Source of the DNA: Anastrepha obliqua
Taxonomy: Eukaryota > Arthropoda > Insecta > Diptera > Tephritidae
DNA length: 64,000 bases
NCBI RefSeq assembly: GCF_027943255.1
Contig: NC_072895.1
Coordinates: 27,502,001-27,566,000, forward strand
Direction of reading: 5' to 3'
Shown here: positions 63,222-64,000 of the stretch, piece after piece
Numbering within the stretch: position 1 is the first letter of the stretch
Layout: each line of letters begins with the position of its first letter
Translations under genes and position numbers: made by a program
The notes under the pieces: generated by a model
Database searches by the model: none
Seen by the model: only the letters and a program-made list of their open reading frames with translations
What the model was told of the DNA's origin: nothing

Positions 63222-64000
63222 CTTCGTCTTCTTAATTGGCGCAAAAATCGCTTACGCGATTTTGGTCGAGTTTAACAAAGCGCGCCAGTCGTTTCTTTCT
63301 CGTGCTAACCGGCGCCAGTTGGGCACACCAAGTGAAGTCAAGTCCTTCTCCACCTGATCTGTCGAAGGCAGAGGAGGCCTTCCCCTTCCTCTGTTACCAC
63401 CAGCTGGTACCGCATAGAATACCTTCAGAGCCGGAGTGTTTGTAACCATTCGGACGACATGACCCAGCCAACGTAGCCGCTGGATATTTATTCGCTGTGC
63501 TATGTCTATGTCGTCGAAAAGGTCGTACAGCTCAGAGTTCCACCGCCTGCGATATTCGCCATTGCCAATATGCAAAGGTTAAAAAATCTTACGCAGAATC
63601 ACTTTCTCCCAAACACTCCAAGCGTCGCTTCATCGGATGTTGTCATCGTCCACGCTTCTGTGCCATACGTTAGGACGGGCATGATGAGAGCCTTGTAGAG
63701 TGTTAGTTTTGTTCGTCGAGAGAGGACTTTACTACTCATTTGCCTACTTAGTCCAAAGTAGCACTTGTTGGCAAGAGAGATTCTACGTTGGATTTCAAGG
63801 CTGACTTTGTTATCGGTGTTAATGCTGGTTCCTAAATACACGAAGTCTTTTAAACCTCGAAATTATAACTGTCACAGTGACGTGGGTGCCGATACGCGAG
63901 TGCGCCGACTGTTTGTTTGATGACAGGAGGTACTTCATTTTGTCCTCGTTCACCACCAGACTCATTCGCTTTGCCTCTTTATCCAGTTTGGAGAAGGCAG
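63222..64000 (-). mobile_element. AAG-tailed non-LTR element, 3' end, running off the window
   Basis: The 3' end (inverse AATTAAGAAGACGAAGAAT) is at 63222-63240. Minus-strand frames 63575-63252 (HIGNGEYRRRWNSELYDLFD, INIQRLRWLGHVVRM, RPPLPSTDQVEKDLTSLGVP) and 63841-63599 (YLGTSINTDNKVSLEIQRRI, MPVLTYGTEAWTM) follow. Further RT sequence (KLDKEAKRMSL near 63985) continues past the window edge. Few frame breaks (near 63580 and 63850) make it younger than the copy at 18650-20330. Confidence 0.9.

Noticed and set aside
1..64000. CRISPR arrays, operons, ribosome binding sites, rRNA genes
   Set aside because: None seen. The sequence is eukaryotic with spliced homeobox exons and insect transposons.
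1..64000. Endogenous retrovirus or LTR retrotransposon
   Set aside because: No LTR pair, protease, integrase or envelope-like sequence was recognised. The RT sequences all belong to non-LTR elements.

Overview
This is intron-rich, AT-rich eukaryotic DNA from a higher fly. The only recognisable host gene is on the + strand: the last two exons (16632-16870 and 17572-17967) of the homeobox gene unplugged (unpg, the insect Gbx-type gene). The homeodomain and the C-terminal tail closely resemble the Drosophila protein as I know it. The mobile elements (mariner-like elements with D,D41D spacing, maT D,D37D, D,D34D mariners, Tc1, several non-LTR families and a tRNA-derived SINE) suggest an acalyptrate fly. 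A tephritid fruit fly is my best guess because D,D41D 'rosa'-type mariners are known from tephritids. The species is inference. The 5' exons of unpg are not recognisable here and probably lie upstream of the window.

Almost everything else is a graveyard of transposable elements in gene-poor non-coding DNA. From left to right: 0-9 kb holds a non-LTR 3' end, maT, Tc1, a SINE, a D,D41D relic, a long foldback MITE and two more D,D41D derivatives. 10.6-16.2 kb holds a mariner, a 5'-truncated RNase H-bearing non-LTR element with a long open frame, a MITE with internal short repeats and a tRNA-like segment, a full SINE and a deleted D,D41D element. 16.6-18.0 kb is unpg. 18.6-29.8 kb is a mosaic of nested non-LTR fragments, SINEs and mariners. 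31.3-40.8 kb is the densest nesting: two abutting MITEs with TTAA-like junctions, a non-LTR element split by a D,D41D insertion, a mariner split by a retroelement 3' tail whose AAG repeat has grown to over 200 bp, maT, mariners, SINEs and a mariner-mariner fusion. 41.7-51.5 kb holds a nearly intact Tc1 element (one stop codon), maT, a pogo/Tigger-like element split by a D,D41D copy, SINEs, and a 732-bp element with RAG-RSS-like CACAGTG termini and a 5-bp target duplication (Transib-like). 51.5-64 kb holds a 36-bp-TIR MITE, an unexplained 130-bp repeat, D,D41D copies (one full length except for one stop codon), a mariner, maT and non-LTR fragments.

No mobile-element protein in the window is uninterrupted over its full length, so most copies are fossils. 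Two transposases are spoiled by only a single in-frame TGA. Stretches between elements (4.1-5.2, 9.1-10.5, 29.8-31.3, 40.8-41.7, 46.5-47.0, 52-54.4, 58.1-58.9 and 60.1-61.8 kb) look like ordinary dipteran intergenic or intronic DNA with microsatellites. Some could hold regulatory elements of the homeobox gene, but the sequence alone does not show this. All family names rest on motif recognition, without database searches.
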